DNA of 64,000 bases from Lineus longissimus. Its lineage: Eukaryota > Nemertea > Pilidiophora > Heteronemertea > Lineidae. This document shows, piece after piece, positions 1-10,871 of this stretch (positions are counted from its first letter, which is position 1; each line of letters starts with the position of its first letter). The notes beneath the pieces were generated by a model. It was not told where the DNA came from. It saw only the letters and a list, made by a program, of their open reading frames with translations, and made no database searches. The position numbers and the translations under genes are program-made. The DNA is taken from assembly GCF_910592395.1 (NCBI RefSeq), contig NC_088320.1, positions 15,436,501 through 15,500,500 of the forward strand, read 5' to 3'.

Positions 1-2394
1 GAGTTACATCAAAGGTGATTACTCTCGAGAAAATTCGAAAAAGGTTCCTTTCGTTTACATGAGAGTGAGTGCTTTTATCAAAATTGATATTGTTATCCTA
101 AACTCGATTATGTAGGTCGAAATGTGATATTTCATTGGCTAATAGTGATATTAAGGAGATCCGGGCACCTTTAGATTTACTATTTAGCATTCGTCCGTCT
201 CTCTGAGTGGTAACCTGGTGGTGGTGCACGGCGTGCTGGATTGGGGGTGGGGGTGTGGGGGTGGGGGGGGGGGGGGGGGGGGCAATAACAACGAGTGGTT
301 TCAATGTCGTCTGTAACAAATATTGACCATTCGCCTGTAAATCGACAAGCCCTTTCCTCCACAAGAGATGTACAACAGATCAAAGGCAATTTCAGTGGGC
401 TAACTTGGCTCTCCTTTTGCATGTTTCATGATTACACTCAGTTTGCGCCTCGCCTTCCCGCGCAAGCGCGACAGCGTACGTTGTGACGGAACAGAGAACA
501 GTGCATTTTTTATGAAGCAAACGGACTTCAAAACATGGTAAATGTACCAGAATGTCATGTGTTCTTGGTAAACTTATGTACCAAGTTTGGTCGTTTTGAG
601 GCTGCTATGGCTTGATACGTTTGCCGACAACCATAACATAACCGCCAATTTTAATCTAAAGCACTTTTTTTGCTCTAATTCAAATTACATGCTTCATCAA
701 CTGATTCAACCACTCGACAGAAAAAAGCCAAAAAGAGGCCATAGGACACGTTGTCCCCAACTAAAAGTATTAGTCTCCGATAGGTGGCTGGGTGTGGCAT
801 CAATTTCTCTTCGACCACGGGCTAAACTCCTTATTGACTCACCTTGTTCACATTGAGTGACGCTGTTGAGCACGTCTCACGGCTGAGACAAGACCACTAA
901 TGAATATTCTTAGGTTGGAGGGTCGAGGCCTATCAATTAGACGAGTGCATGTTTTTAACTCTCAAGTACATATTTGGAGAGGTATTGAAAAAATATTTGC
1001 TGTGGTAGGTCTACAGATATAAAGAAATTATTTAATGAAAAAGTTAATTTTGAATTTTGCTATTTTTGCAATAGGGGGCGTGTTTTGAGTTTTTTCTGCC
1101 AGTTGGCTGAAAAGAGTGGAAATATAAAAGTCTGTCTAATTTGTCGATTATCAAAAAATTTCCGTGGTCAACTACCGGTTTATTTTTCACCATTTACTTG
1201 CCCGACTGTCCAGAATATCATATCAAAATTTCAGATTCACAACCCAACGCAGTATTTGATGCGTCGCGGTCCAACATTATACAAATTTGCTATATTATGC
1301 AACCAAATGTCTTGGCAAAGAAATCAATCCAAAGGAAAATAATGAAACAATTTGTTTCATTATTATAAACATCCAAGATCATTTGTAAACTTCATTTTGA
1401 TTGGATTAAAACCTTTTAGGATCCGTTACGACATTTTTTTGGATCCGTTATTGCTTTTTTGGATCCGATACGATGTGATGACTTGAAATCACATGATGTG
1501 AATCGAGTTACGCTATTGGCCAAGAACATTTGGTAGCATAATATTGACAATTTAACTGCTTAAAGGCTTAAAAAATCAATTGTGGTCTTGTTTCGGCTCC
1601 ATATTGTTGACAGCGTTACGCCATTTTCTCTGTTGTGGTAATGTGCGTATTACGTTATAGATGGCACTGCGTAGTATTATGGGCAATGCAATACACAAAC
1701 ACTTCCTGCGATGGAAGACGCTGTAATCTGATGGTGGCCGTCGGTCAAGTCACGTGGTCTCAGCTTTCCCCGGCCACAGACACGCTGTACTGAGTGAGAC
1801 ATGGAGCATCCTGGCACAAGTTGTTTTCAATAAACCCATCACGATTTCAGGGGTAAAAAAGCCAGATCCCAGGATGGACAGGGTGGCAAGTAAGTGTTGG
1901 TCTAACGAACCATGGTGTATCATAAAGCCGTTTTAGAATTTTAGAATTTGGGACACGCCGTTCTGGAACTTTTAATAAAGTTCCAGAATCAATGTCGGTT
2001 TAGCGTGTTTTGCCATTGACCCACGATAGGGCTCAAACCTCGAAAACCAACGGTCATCGAGTGAAGGAATAGTAGATCAGCTCCCAGGCATGAGAGTTTT
2101 CCGGTAATTTCCGGAGATCCGGTTATGAAGTATCCAAAAAGTTGGGTCCCGAGATTCGCGCAGATCTGCAATAAAAATTAGGGTGGGGGGGGGGGGGGGG
2201 GGGGTAGAGGTGTTGACCTGAACTAAAGAGCCAGTCACAAAACTTTCCGCCCGGCATCAAAATTGTCCGCATTATTCCCGCCAAAGCCAGAGCTAAACCC
2301 ATCGAATCACCACACGCCTTGGCATTCCCAAAGGCAGGCCGCAAAATGTATATCGCGCTGTAGCCGTCAGTCTCTGAATCAACCGTGTGACTCG
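1..2394. other. Gene-poor stretch with G-rich tracts
   Basis: No exon or gene could be supported here; all reading frames are short and lack domain-like composition. Visible landmarks are two G-rich tracts, one around 243-282 ending in a run of 20 G and one around 2181-2204 also with 20 G, and a cluster of three GGATCCGTTA/GGATCCGATA-like repeats near 1431-1471. The G tracts could form quadruplexes or simply be slippage-prone homopolymers. Confidence 0.6.
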
Positions 2395-2402
2395 GCCTAG
2401 AC

Positions 2403-3501
2403 GGTATCTGCCCATTCCGCCTTAACCTTATTCGCCTTATCCAATTTTGCCTTCTCCCATTTAGCCTTCTCCTAACTTGCCTTTTCTCAATTCGCCTTCT
2501 ACGATTTCGCCATCGTCTTATCTCGCCTTTGTTCCAATTGGCCTTCTTCCTAACTCGCCTTCCTCTCATCTTGCCTCATCCTAGTTTGCCTTTTCTTATT
2601 TCGCCTTTGTCCTATTCTGCCTTGGTTCCATCCTGCCTTATCTCATCTTGCCTTTTCTTGATTGACCTTTATGTCAATTCGCCTTCTTCCCGTTTTGCCT
2701 TCTCCCGTTTCGCCATATCTCACCTCGCCTTTTATCAATCCAAAAGTTGGTTTTGGAGATACATGTAAGCTTACATGTAGATGGTTCAGAAGTTATGAAG
2801 ATTTGAAAATATTGGTAATTAAGCAACAGCCTTGGGTAGGGTACCAAAACATAATTCGTGGAAACACTCTTATATGAAAGATTGGCCCCACAAACATGGG
2901 TAAAACATGGGTAAAAGAGACAAAAGTCTTTTGTAATATGGTATGTAATGTAATATGACTATAATGGCTGAGAAGTTATCTACACTTGTAATTTTGGCAA
3001 TGTCCACCGGGTTTTGGTTGCAGGTACCCCCGAATGGACCCTAGAAGCCCTTCAACACTGTTGAAGACACTTTCATATGAAAGATTGACTCAACAAACAT
3101 GGGTAAAGACACCAAGTTTGTTGCAAAGTAGGAAGAAGGCGAAATGGGAAGAAGGCGAAATAATACAAAGGCGGGGCGGGTAAAGGCGAGATAGGATGAA
3201 GGCGAATTAGGACAAAGGTAAATTAGGACAAGGTGAAATAGGAGAAGGCAGATTAAGACAATGGCAAACTGAGACGAAGGCAAGAATGGATAAGGCAACT
3301 TGTGATAAGGCAAGATAAAACAGAGGCAAAATAGCATAAGGCGAAAAATGAAAAGGCGAAAAAAGACAAAGGCGAGATAGAATAAGGCGGATTGGGAAGA
3401 GGCAAAATTGGAAAAGGCGAAATAGGAGAAGGCGAAATGTATATTTTTTAAAGGCAAAATGGGAAAAGGCGAAAAAAGACAAGGCGAAATGGGCATGAAC
3501 C
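2403..3501. mobile_element. Foldback-type DNA transposon with minisatellite arms (family 1)
   Basis: A 1,099-bp element is flanked on both sides by the identical 8-bp duplication GCCTAGAC (2395-2402 and 3502-3509). Its ends are inverted repeats: GGTATCTGCCCATTCCGCC on the left matches GGTTCATGCCCATTTCGCC read inward from the right. Inside each end is a long degenerate tandem array whose unit contains TTCGCCTT (about 2410-2740) or its reverse complement AAGGCGAA (about 3128-3490). The arms can pair with each other around a loop of roughly 390 bp. No transposase frame is visible, so it is presumably non-autonomous. Arginine- or leucine-rich reading frames over the arms are translations of the tandem repeat, not genes. 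Superfamily is unresolved; 8-bp duplications occur in hAT, P and Merlin elements. Confidence 0.85.
2741..3127. other. Loop of the foldback element
   Basis: Unique sequence between the two inverted minisatellite arms. It carries a local repeat of a motif around a tract reading ATATGAAAGATTG followed by ACAAACATGGGTAAA, near 2872-2912 and 3073-3105. No protein-coding potential was recognised. Confidence 0.5.
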
Positions 3502-3509
3502 GCCTAGAC

Positions 3510-6500
3510 AGTGCTGTGCCGCCAATGGAACGCATGTGCAAGAGACTAAAATATTGATCGATGCCGTGTGCTGTCTAAAAATAGCGCTGACCTGATCTTC
3601 ACCGTACAAACAGCCAACGAACTGACGAAACTTGGGGAATCCCCTCAAAGCGCAAGGCACTGTGGGATAGCCTCGCCTCATGATCGAAATGGCGCCATGA
3701 ACACTTACAGCTAGTTGGGTGAATAATGGTGAATTTGTAATTTTCTATTTTCTTAAATATGCCAAGATAATCGTGTCTGAAAGGTATAGAAAGGTATTGA
3801 AGGTACTTCATCAAAAACGGTCGCGCAGCCTGTCGCAATCAAGCCTCCTACCATTAGGCCCCACGGGTGTTGCTTATTGATTACTGCGCGACCCTGAAGT
3901 TGTGACTGGGACTGATCACAAACAAATTGATGAACGAACCTGTCCTTTAAATAATACATGCAGGTAACCTCGAAATAAATATGTATGCATGAGCGCAGGT
4001 TGGCTCTGCCATCATATACTTACTTACTTACTCTTCTGGCCTGGCCATCATGACCATTAGCAATGGTTTTTTGTTGCTATCATGATGGTTAGAGCCCACT
4101 CTTGACATCCACGAGGGCAACTTCAGAACTGAACGGCCGCCAAAACCACTTGGACCGAGAGCGTAGTAGTGATGACCACAGTCATAAAAGTGAGTATCTA
4201 TCCGATCCGAGTCAGTCACTCGTTTGCGGGGGGGGGAGGGGGGGCACTCCCGGTATAAACGTTTGAGATGTCCTAGGATATAGAATGTCAGGGGAACAAA
4301 GGATTCTAGAGAGCGCTTTAAATCACTGAGCTATTGACACTAATGGTAATGTCAGATACAATAGGGCCGGACATTATTTTCCCCGGGGACACTTTCAACT
4401 GCTCACTGCCGTCACTGGCTCTGGCAAATTGAAAATCCCGCCATGTCCCGCGCATGCGTCATGAGTCGACTGGAAAATACCAGAACATTACGTCATTGGG
4501 AATTCCCAAAAGTGACGCACACAGCTCAGTATAGACATTATAAGAAGCGAATCGGGACTTCATCCACATACTGCGTTTGCCGATTCAGCGAAGGTGAGTT
4601 CGGGTATTTTCGATTTTTAATCGACTCGGTCGTTTCGCCTGCCGTTTTGATTGGAATAGTGTTATGGAAATAACGCTTGCCAGTGGAGGTTTAGACCAAA
4701 GGAAACTGATTATTACAACCTCTTGTTATGAAGGGGGGGGGGGGGAGGGGGTCAGAGATGTTAAGCTTAAAGAGAGCAGTGGAGGTTGGCGGGAATAAAG
4801 CGCCATATGATACTGTCATGACTACGACCTTGCTGGCTCGTAAAAACTGGGTAGATGGGCTCAATAATCGGATGGACTCTCAAGACACGTACACCGGTAC
4901 TTTGGCCTATTAACAGGGGCGGGACCAGGAGCCGGAAAAAGGAGGGGGCGTTCGTGTAGCACAGCATTTCTCATGAAAATTCCTGAGGTTTTTTAGTGAA
5001 TAGGAGGGAGGGGTTGGGTCTGAATGGGAACAGTCATGCAGGCTAGGCCGTGTTAGCCCAACAGTGCTGTTAACACTTGGCCGCCTTTGTGTCATGGGAA
5101 AAGTGAATAATTTGTGTATGGCGAGATTTCTCCATTTACTGATGACTTTAGATAGCATATCTTGATGGAGGAAGACAATCAGAGAACCAGATTCCCTTTC
5201 ACTCCTTGTAAAGGATGCGAAAGGGCACCCTGAACCCCATGGTGGTCTATAATCCCTTTACACGTAGCTGGGGTATGGATATCTTATAATTTAAATCTTT
5301 ATGAGATCCAAAAACCTTGGTGGTCAAGATACGAAAATAAACATGGATGTGGCCTTAAACCTGATTGACAATCACGTGGTTACGGACACTTATTATCTAG
5401 ACCATTGTATATTAATCTGGTATAAAGCAGTTAAGTGGCACCACTTGCGTTGTCCTGTCTGTTCACAATCATCAGGTGACCTCAATCATTCTTTTGATCG
5501 AAATCGTTGTTCACGAAATAGATTGACCGGCATCCTCGAAAAACCAGAGTCAGTCGTATCCTCCTCCGATCCGCTCGCACACCTTACGCCGTGTGTCGGC
5601 TTGAGGCTCAGGATGATCGAGGACCTCGTGGCCGGCTGTGTCATCACTGTCTGATATTACTAAGCACGTGATGTCATCGTTTCAGATGGCATCTTAAAAA
5701 TAGCTATAAGTCATGTCTCATCAGACGAGCAGCTCAACTGACGATCATCAAGACAGGATGATGAAGGGACGACTGACCACCGCCTGGCATGGTGAGCGGT
5801 CTCACTCTGTCCAGCAGTCGGTAAGGTAATCTCGTGATCGTTGCATCCCTTTCTCTTTAATTTCTGTGCTACAGTCCGCCTCTTTTTGCCAAGTGTAGGC
5901 CTAACAGTTCTGTATTTCCTGGAGTATATAGTGGTAAGAAACGAATGATTCTAATGCACTTTGATCAGTCTTCATACTTTTTCAGTGATGGTGGTGGGGG
6001 TGAGGTGAGGGATATTTTCAATATCACTCCTATATTTGCACGTATTTTGGTTTGCTTTCAATTATTATTGTTGATTGTATCACATCCAATATGACTCGGT
6101 CAGCTGTTAGACTTTCTGAGAAATTAGGCCAATGCACGTAGGCCCTATTGTCAATTGACTTAATGACGTCCGCATTGATGACTTTCGCACTTATTTGCAA
6201 TGGATATTGAACTGTGGTATAATAGGCCTATTCAAGAGGTCGAAAGTCATTTTTGATAACAGGTCGTTGGGCCTACAGTTTAAATGATAAATTGGCGAAG
6301 TCAGGATATGGTAACATGTTGATAGTCGTCTGGCAGGACCGTGAGTATCGTTCTTATCATGCTTGACCATAGAAACCATCAGTTTGGAAAGAACGTGAAA
6401 TCCTAAAGCAGTTAGAACCCTTTCAAAACAAAGTGAATGACAATGTCAAGGGCGGGAGTTTGTGCTTAGTTTTCCAGAAAACAGACTCCTAACCTTAATA

Positions 6501-7050
6501 TTGGCAATCTTCAATTTGATGGAGTTCTTATTGCTTTAGGAAGTATCCATGTTCCACTGAATAGCGTTTCTAAAGTGTATGTTTCTGGCAGTGAGTCAGC
6601 AGTTTCAATTCTATCAATCTATACGCATTCTTTGCATCAAGTGGTTGACCTCCTTTTTAATAATTTCCCAAAGTGCGCCTGCTTGGCGGATTTCAAGAGT
6701 GTTGTGAAACCAACGTTCTGGATCTCACAATAGCCAAATTATCCAAAATCAGCACTTTTTACAGCGCTTGGCCTATAAAAACGTATATGCGAAAGGCGGA
6801 GCGTTCTTTCACAACTGTACGTTGGCAAAACAGACTGGATATTCATAGGCCTATGTGGTAAAGTACATGACATTGTATACTTGAAACATGATATCCGCGG
6901 CAATATCAGTCGGCTAGTATATCATCAGGGGACCTGAGAATTGACAGTTACAATTCAGTTGCGGAAGTCTGAACTGAAACAGTGGCAGAGATTCGCGGAA
7001 TCCCCTTAATTCTGATCTCCCTTTGCTTGCTTGACACGGATTCGAGGAAA
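3510..7050. other. Gene-poor upstream region; possible 5' UTR exon near 4.53-4.59 kb
   Basis: No coding exon could be supported. A G9AG7 tract lies near 4228-4244 and a G13AG4 tract near 4733-4750. A tract at about 4530-4592 ends in a good splice donor (AAG then GTGAGT) and follows an AT-rich box, so it could be the first non-coding exon of the IAP gene downstream. That is an inference from spacing and splice signal only. A four-base TTAC repeat at about 4017-4035 borders a tract that might be a retroposon tail. Confidence 0.35.
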
Positions 7051-7305
7051 GCGGGAACTGATTCTGACTTTCTGGGAAACCAGCATGATGGTGCCGTTCG
7101 ACATTTTCAATAATATTTCTCACTCAAAATACCCCCACTAGTATCAGGATGATATCCCTTTATATATGATACAGATAGCGGGAACTGATTCTGGCTTTCT
7201 GGGAAACCAGCATGATGGTGCCGTTCGACATTTGCAATAATCGTTCTCACTCAAAATACCCCGACTAGTATCAGAATGATATACATTTATATATAATACG
7301 GATAG
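7051..7305. repeat. Tandem duplication, about 127 bp x 2
   Basis: Two adjacent units begin with GCGGGAACTGATTCTG at 7051 and 7178 and match along most of their length, including the shared tract TCTGGGAAACCAGCATGATG. The second unit has scattered substitutions. No coding content was recognised. The position just upstream of the IAP coding exons means it may lie in the promoter region or in a 5' UTR intron. Confidence 0.85.
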
Positions 7306-7644
7306 CTGTTAGGCTCATTCCAAGGTTCCAGGTGGCACGGAGGATATCGGCCCAACGTTGGATTGACCGTTGATCGACGGTTCATTTCCCCAGCAGTCTT
7401 AACATTTAACATTGGTTGACACTTGCGTTAGTTTCGTTTGTCGTTTAGATATAAAGACCAAAAAGAGCCACTTGTTTTGTTTCATCGATTTGCCTCGCAG
7501 CGATCATCTGAATCTCTCTATGTAGAACAACTGAAGTAACAACTTCACAGGCTTGACGTGTAATTCAATTTCATTCACCAGGTGTTATTAATGTAGTCTA
7601 AGATTAAACTAATGTATACCGTAGACTAATGTAAGCCGCATTTT

Positions 7645-7654
7645 GTATTTTTAG
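7645..7654 (+). promoter_or_regulatory. Splice acceptor before the IAP start codon
   Basis: A T-rich tract ending in TATTTTTAG lies ten bases before the ATG at 7665, and an in-frame TAA directly precedes that ATG. This indicates that an upstream 5' UTR intron ends here and fixes 7665 as the translation start, because the frame cannot extend further upstream. Confidence 0.6.
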
Positions 7655-7664
7655 TTGCAAATAA

Positions 7665-9737
7665 ATGACTACAACAGCACCAACTTCACCATACGTTTTG
7701 GACGTTGGAAATACCAAGATTGCGGATTTAAGCGAAGCTGCAGCTGATGGCACTAGCAAGGATCGATTGGAACAAGTGAACGATAGGAAAACAGGGAAAT
7801 CATCGACCGATCAACTCAGTTCAGAGAAGTTACATAAGGCATCCGCCACCTTGGCTAACTTGCTGTTTATCTATAGTCAGCTGACCAGTGCAGTCGTTTG
7901 TTCGAAATGTGACGCAACAATCGAGGATGAACATGAAATAGAAAATGTACGTTGAGTTGGTTTTTAACAACACTCTTTAGAATAATTAAAACATTATCAC
8001 CTATTTGGCACTGATTACTTTTAGACGAATATAATGACTGTTAAGAAATCAAAGTAAATACTTTAAAACGAAATAGAGAACCCTCCTTGTTTACCCCCAG
8101 TATTCGCTCGAACGAAGTGTCCCCGTGTCATATAATTGTAATAACAGGGCCAAAATCATCATTTAACCCCTTCTTCATTACAGATCCTAGATAAGCATGA
8201 CGCCAAGAGTCCAGACTGCAAACTCCCCAGGGTAAAGTACGAAAATTACATAAAAAATAAAGAAGCAAACTCAACGCCATCTTTAGGAGATTTAGAAAAG
8301 TCAGAGGGCGCCAGGAGCGATCTGCCATCTTCGAAACGTGACATTCTCTTCCGATTGGATGAAAATGTTGTTTCAGACACCTACGGTTCAAGCGATGAGG
8401 ACATGTACGAGGATGGATCACGTGGCAATCACGTCACCACGTCGTCTGCCACAGGGTGTGGCAGTGGCGTTTACCACCCAACGAACGCTAAATACCCAAA
8501 TTATTTGAACAGGATCGAACGAACTCTCAGTCTTGGAAGATGGGATAATCCATTCCGGTTTAATGTTGCCGAGGCGGCTGAAGCCGGGTTGTTCTATCCG
8601 GGTTCGGGGAAGGATTTGTTGTGCCACTATTGTGGTTTTGCTGTGCCGCCCTTGAAGAAGAGTGACGACGCCTGGATAGAACACGCCAGACTCAGTCCTG
8701 GGTGTGGCTTTGTTAAGTTCGAGAAGGGCCAAAGATATATTCGAAATGTTCAGGAAATGTACGATGACTGTGATATTGAAGACAGTGTGCTTAATCAGGA
8801 GCTGGCCTCCATAGAACAAAACACCGCCATGCACCTTACGGAATCTCAACTTGCACCCGAGTTACCTGCTCAAAGTGCAGCCGCAACTCCAACCTCATCT
8901 AGTCAATCTACTAATGTTTACGAACCACAACCGGGCACTTCAAATGGCCACGCCTCACATCCAACTGTGTCAACTGGGAGACATGATATCACCTCGTCAT
9001 TGTCTCGGCGCGTGCCACGGTTGCCACGTGTTCAACCTGTCGCTAGACCGCACCGCCCTCCTAGAATTCCGAAGAGGCAAGTCCAAGCCCGTGAAGTCCG
9101 AGCTCGTTTGGACATGGAATGGGCACGGAGACTAATTGGAATGGGTTACTCTGCTGAACTTGTCGGTGCTGTCATTGCAGAGCAAATGATTTATAATGGA
9201 GACGACTTCAAGTCGTACAAGGACATGTTAATGGCTACCGTGGAGGCTGCTGACATGGGAGACGACTACCCTGTCAGGCACTACGCGCTAGGCTTGACTC
9301 AGAATACTGCCATGTCTTCAGGGTCGGAAGGATCATCAATTAACCAACAACCTCCATCCGCAACACCAAGGTCAAGGACATCAAGTTCCACGACACCAAG
9401 TTCGAGGTCAAGTTCCAATTCCGCCATGGCGTTATCTGTGGGAGCCTCCTCATGGACAGAAACTACAGCGCCGGCTGGTAGCCAGGGAAATAGTTCAACT
9501 GTCAACAATATCGAAACATCGGTTGGAAATTTAAGCCTAGAGAGCAAAATTCTGGAGAAAGAAAACCGGGAACTGAAGGACAAGAAGATGTGTAAGATTT
9601 GCTACGAACGCGATGCGAACATAGTCTTTATACCTTGTGGACATTTAGTCGTCTGTGAGAACTGCAACATTAGGATAAATGAGTGTCCCCTCTGCAGGAG
9701 AGGCATACGGGGGATTCTTAAGGCGTTCCTTTCTTAA
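7665..9737 (+). CDS. Inhibitor of apoptosis protein (BIR-UBA-RING E3 ligase)
   Basis: Two coding exons, 7665-7946 and 8184-9737, join in phase 0 through a GT-AG intron (donor GTACGT, acceptor TTCATTACAG) and predict 611 aa. Residues about 60-107 form a half-BIR spanning the splice site, with zinc ligands C79, C82, H99 and C106 in exact CX2C-X16-H-X6-C spacing. A complete BIR follows at about 198-272 (C241, C244, H261, C268, same spacing). A Ser/Pro-rich linker, a UBA-like domain (about 403-449, motif IGMGYS) and a C3HC4 RING (about 563-611) complete it. Known IAPs of this layout (BIRC2/3/XIAP type) bind caspases or signalling adaptors through BIRs and ubiquitinate targets through the RING. 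The N-terminal half of the first BIR is missing or very diverged. Function is inferred from domains; the exact orthologue is not assignable. Confidence 0.93.
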
Positions 9738-10100
9738 TACAGGCAGTTCACACTCCCTGGGAAAGCAAATGTGTAGTGCTATTTTAACCCAGGATCTTAA
9801 TCTGACTATCAGTTTGTAATAATTGTTGACGGGGCGCTTTGACCCGGACTATGCGTGCACATGGGTTGGGCGTTGCAGGTGTGCTAACTGTAGATTTTAA
9901 CTGTAGATTTAAAAGTCCAATATTGATTGATTTTTATCATTATATGTATTAATTTTTAGGGGACCCCCTATTATGGGTCTATGATCCCTCTGGGTGTCCC
10001 TATTGAGTGCCATCATTGTGTTCCTTCGTTTGTTTGTATTTTTATAGTTTATGTTCTGTACTCTTGGTGCTCAATAAACTTATATTAAATTAAATTAAAT
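9738..10100 (+). other. 3' UTR and polyadenylation signal of the IAP gene
   Basis: The tract after the stop codon has no further reading frame and contains AATAAA at 10073-10078, followed by an AT-rich stretch of repeated TTAAA. This places mRNA cleavage at about 10090-10100. Confidence 0.7.
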
Positions 10101-10375
10101 TAATTAAATTATCATGCATTATATATTGTTTTGCTATTGTAATAGTAAGTTATAGTATAATAAGCAAAAAAAACACAAACGTTTAAGCTTTCCACAAGAT
10201 CTCGGCTTGTATGTAATTTTAAAAAAGACTAAAAAACACTTACTCTGAAAAAATGACTAAGGAACTACATCTATATGTCTTTATGAATTGTTTTTCCAGG
10301 GAGTGTGGTCACCATCTGTCACTATCCTGTATCAGTTAGGTACCTACATGTATGTGCATATCACATCATTATAGA

Positions 10376-10871
10376 TTAAAGGTCACCTGTAACTCTTTTT
10401 AACTGAGGAAAAAGTAAAAGGGCATAAGATAACAAACACAGTGGTGAAACCGCACAAGTATCGAACAACTCATCTTCAAGTTATGGCAGCTATAAAATTC
10501 AAACATTCCAGGTGGTGTAGGAAGAACAAACTGATGATGTAGATTGTGCTGTACTAAAATAAACTTTTTTATAGTTTCATGCCTATATTTTAAAATTGTA
10601 CATTAACATGTTAACTAAAAGCTAATACCTGTGACAAGGTAATTAGAATATAAGTTTGAAACTATGAAAACTATATTTCAGTACAACACAATGTACATCA
10701 TCAATTTGTTCTTCCTGCACCACGCTGGAATGTTTGAATTACATACTGCTATAACTTTAAGATGAGTAGTTTGATTTTCATGCAGTTTTCACAATTCTGT
10801 TTCTTATGTTAAGCCCTATCATTTGTTCCCAAAGTTGAAATTTTAATAAAAGCGTTTCAGGTCACCTTTAA
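10376..10871. mobile_element. Palindromic MITE flanked by TTAA
   Basis: About 496 bp bounded by TTAA at both ends, with inverted termini TTAAAGGTCACCTG and CAGGTCACCTTTAA that differ at one central base. Imperfect inverted similarity continues inward for most of the length; for example the tract around CATTCCAGGTGGTGTAGGAAGAACAAA is mirrored near 10708-10735. TTAA target sites are typical of piggyBac and Kolobok elements. There is no coding capacity, so this is a non-autonomous element. Confidence 0.8.

Noticed and set aside
2123-2569. Arg-rich 148-codon frame on the minus strand
   Set aside because: It is the translation of a foldback arm and a poly-G flank.
3041-3541. Leu/Phe-rich 166- and 91-codon frames resembling membrane proteins
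   Set aside because: They translate the second foldback arm (AAGGCGAA units) and depend on repeat composition.
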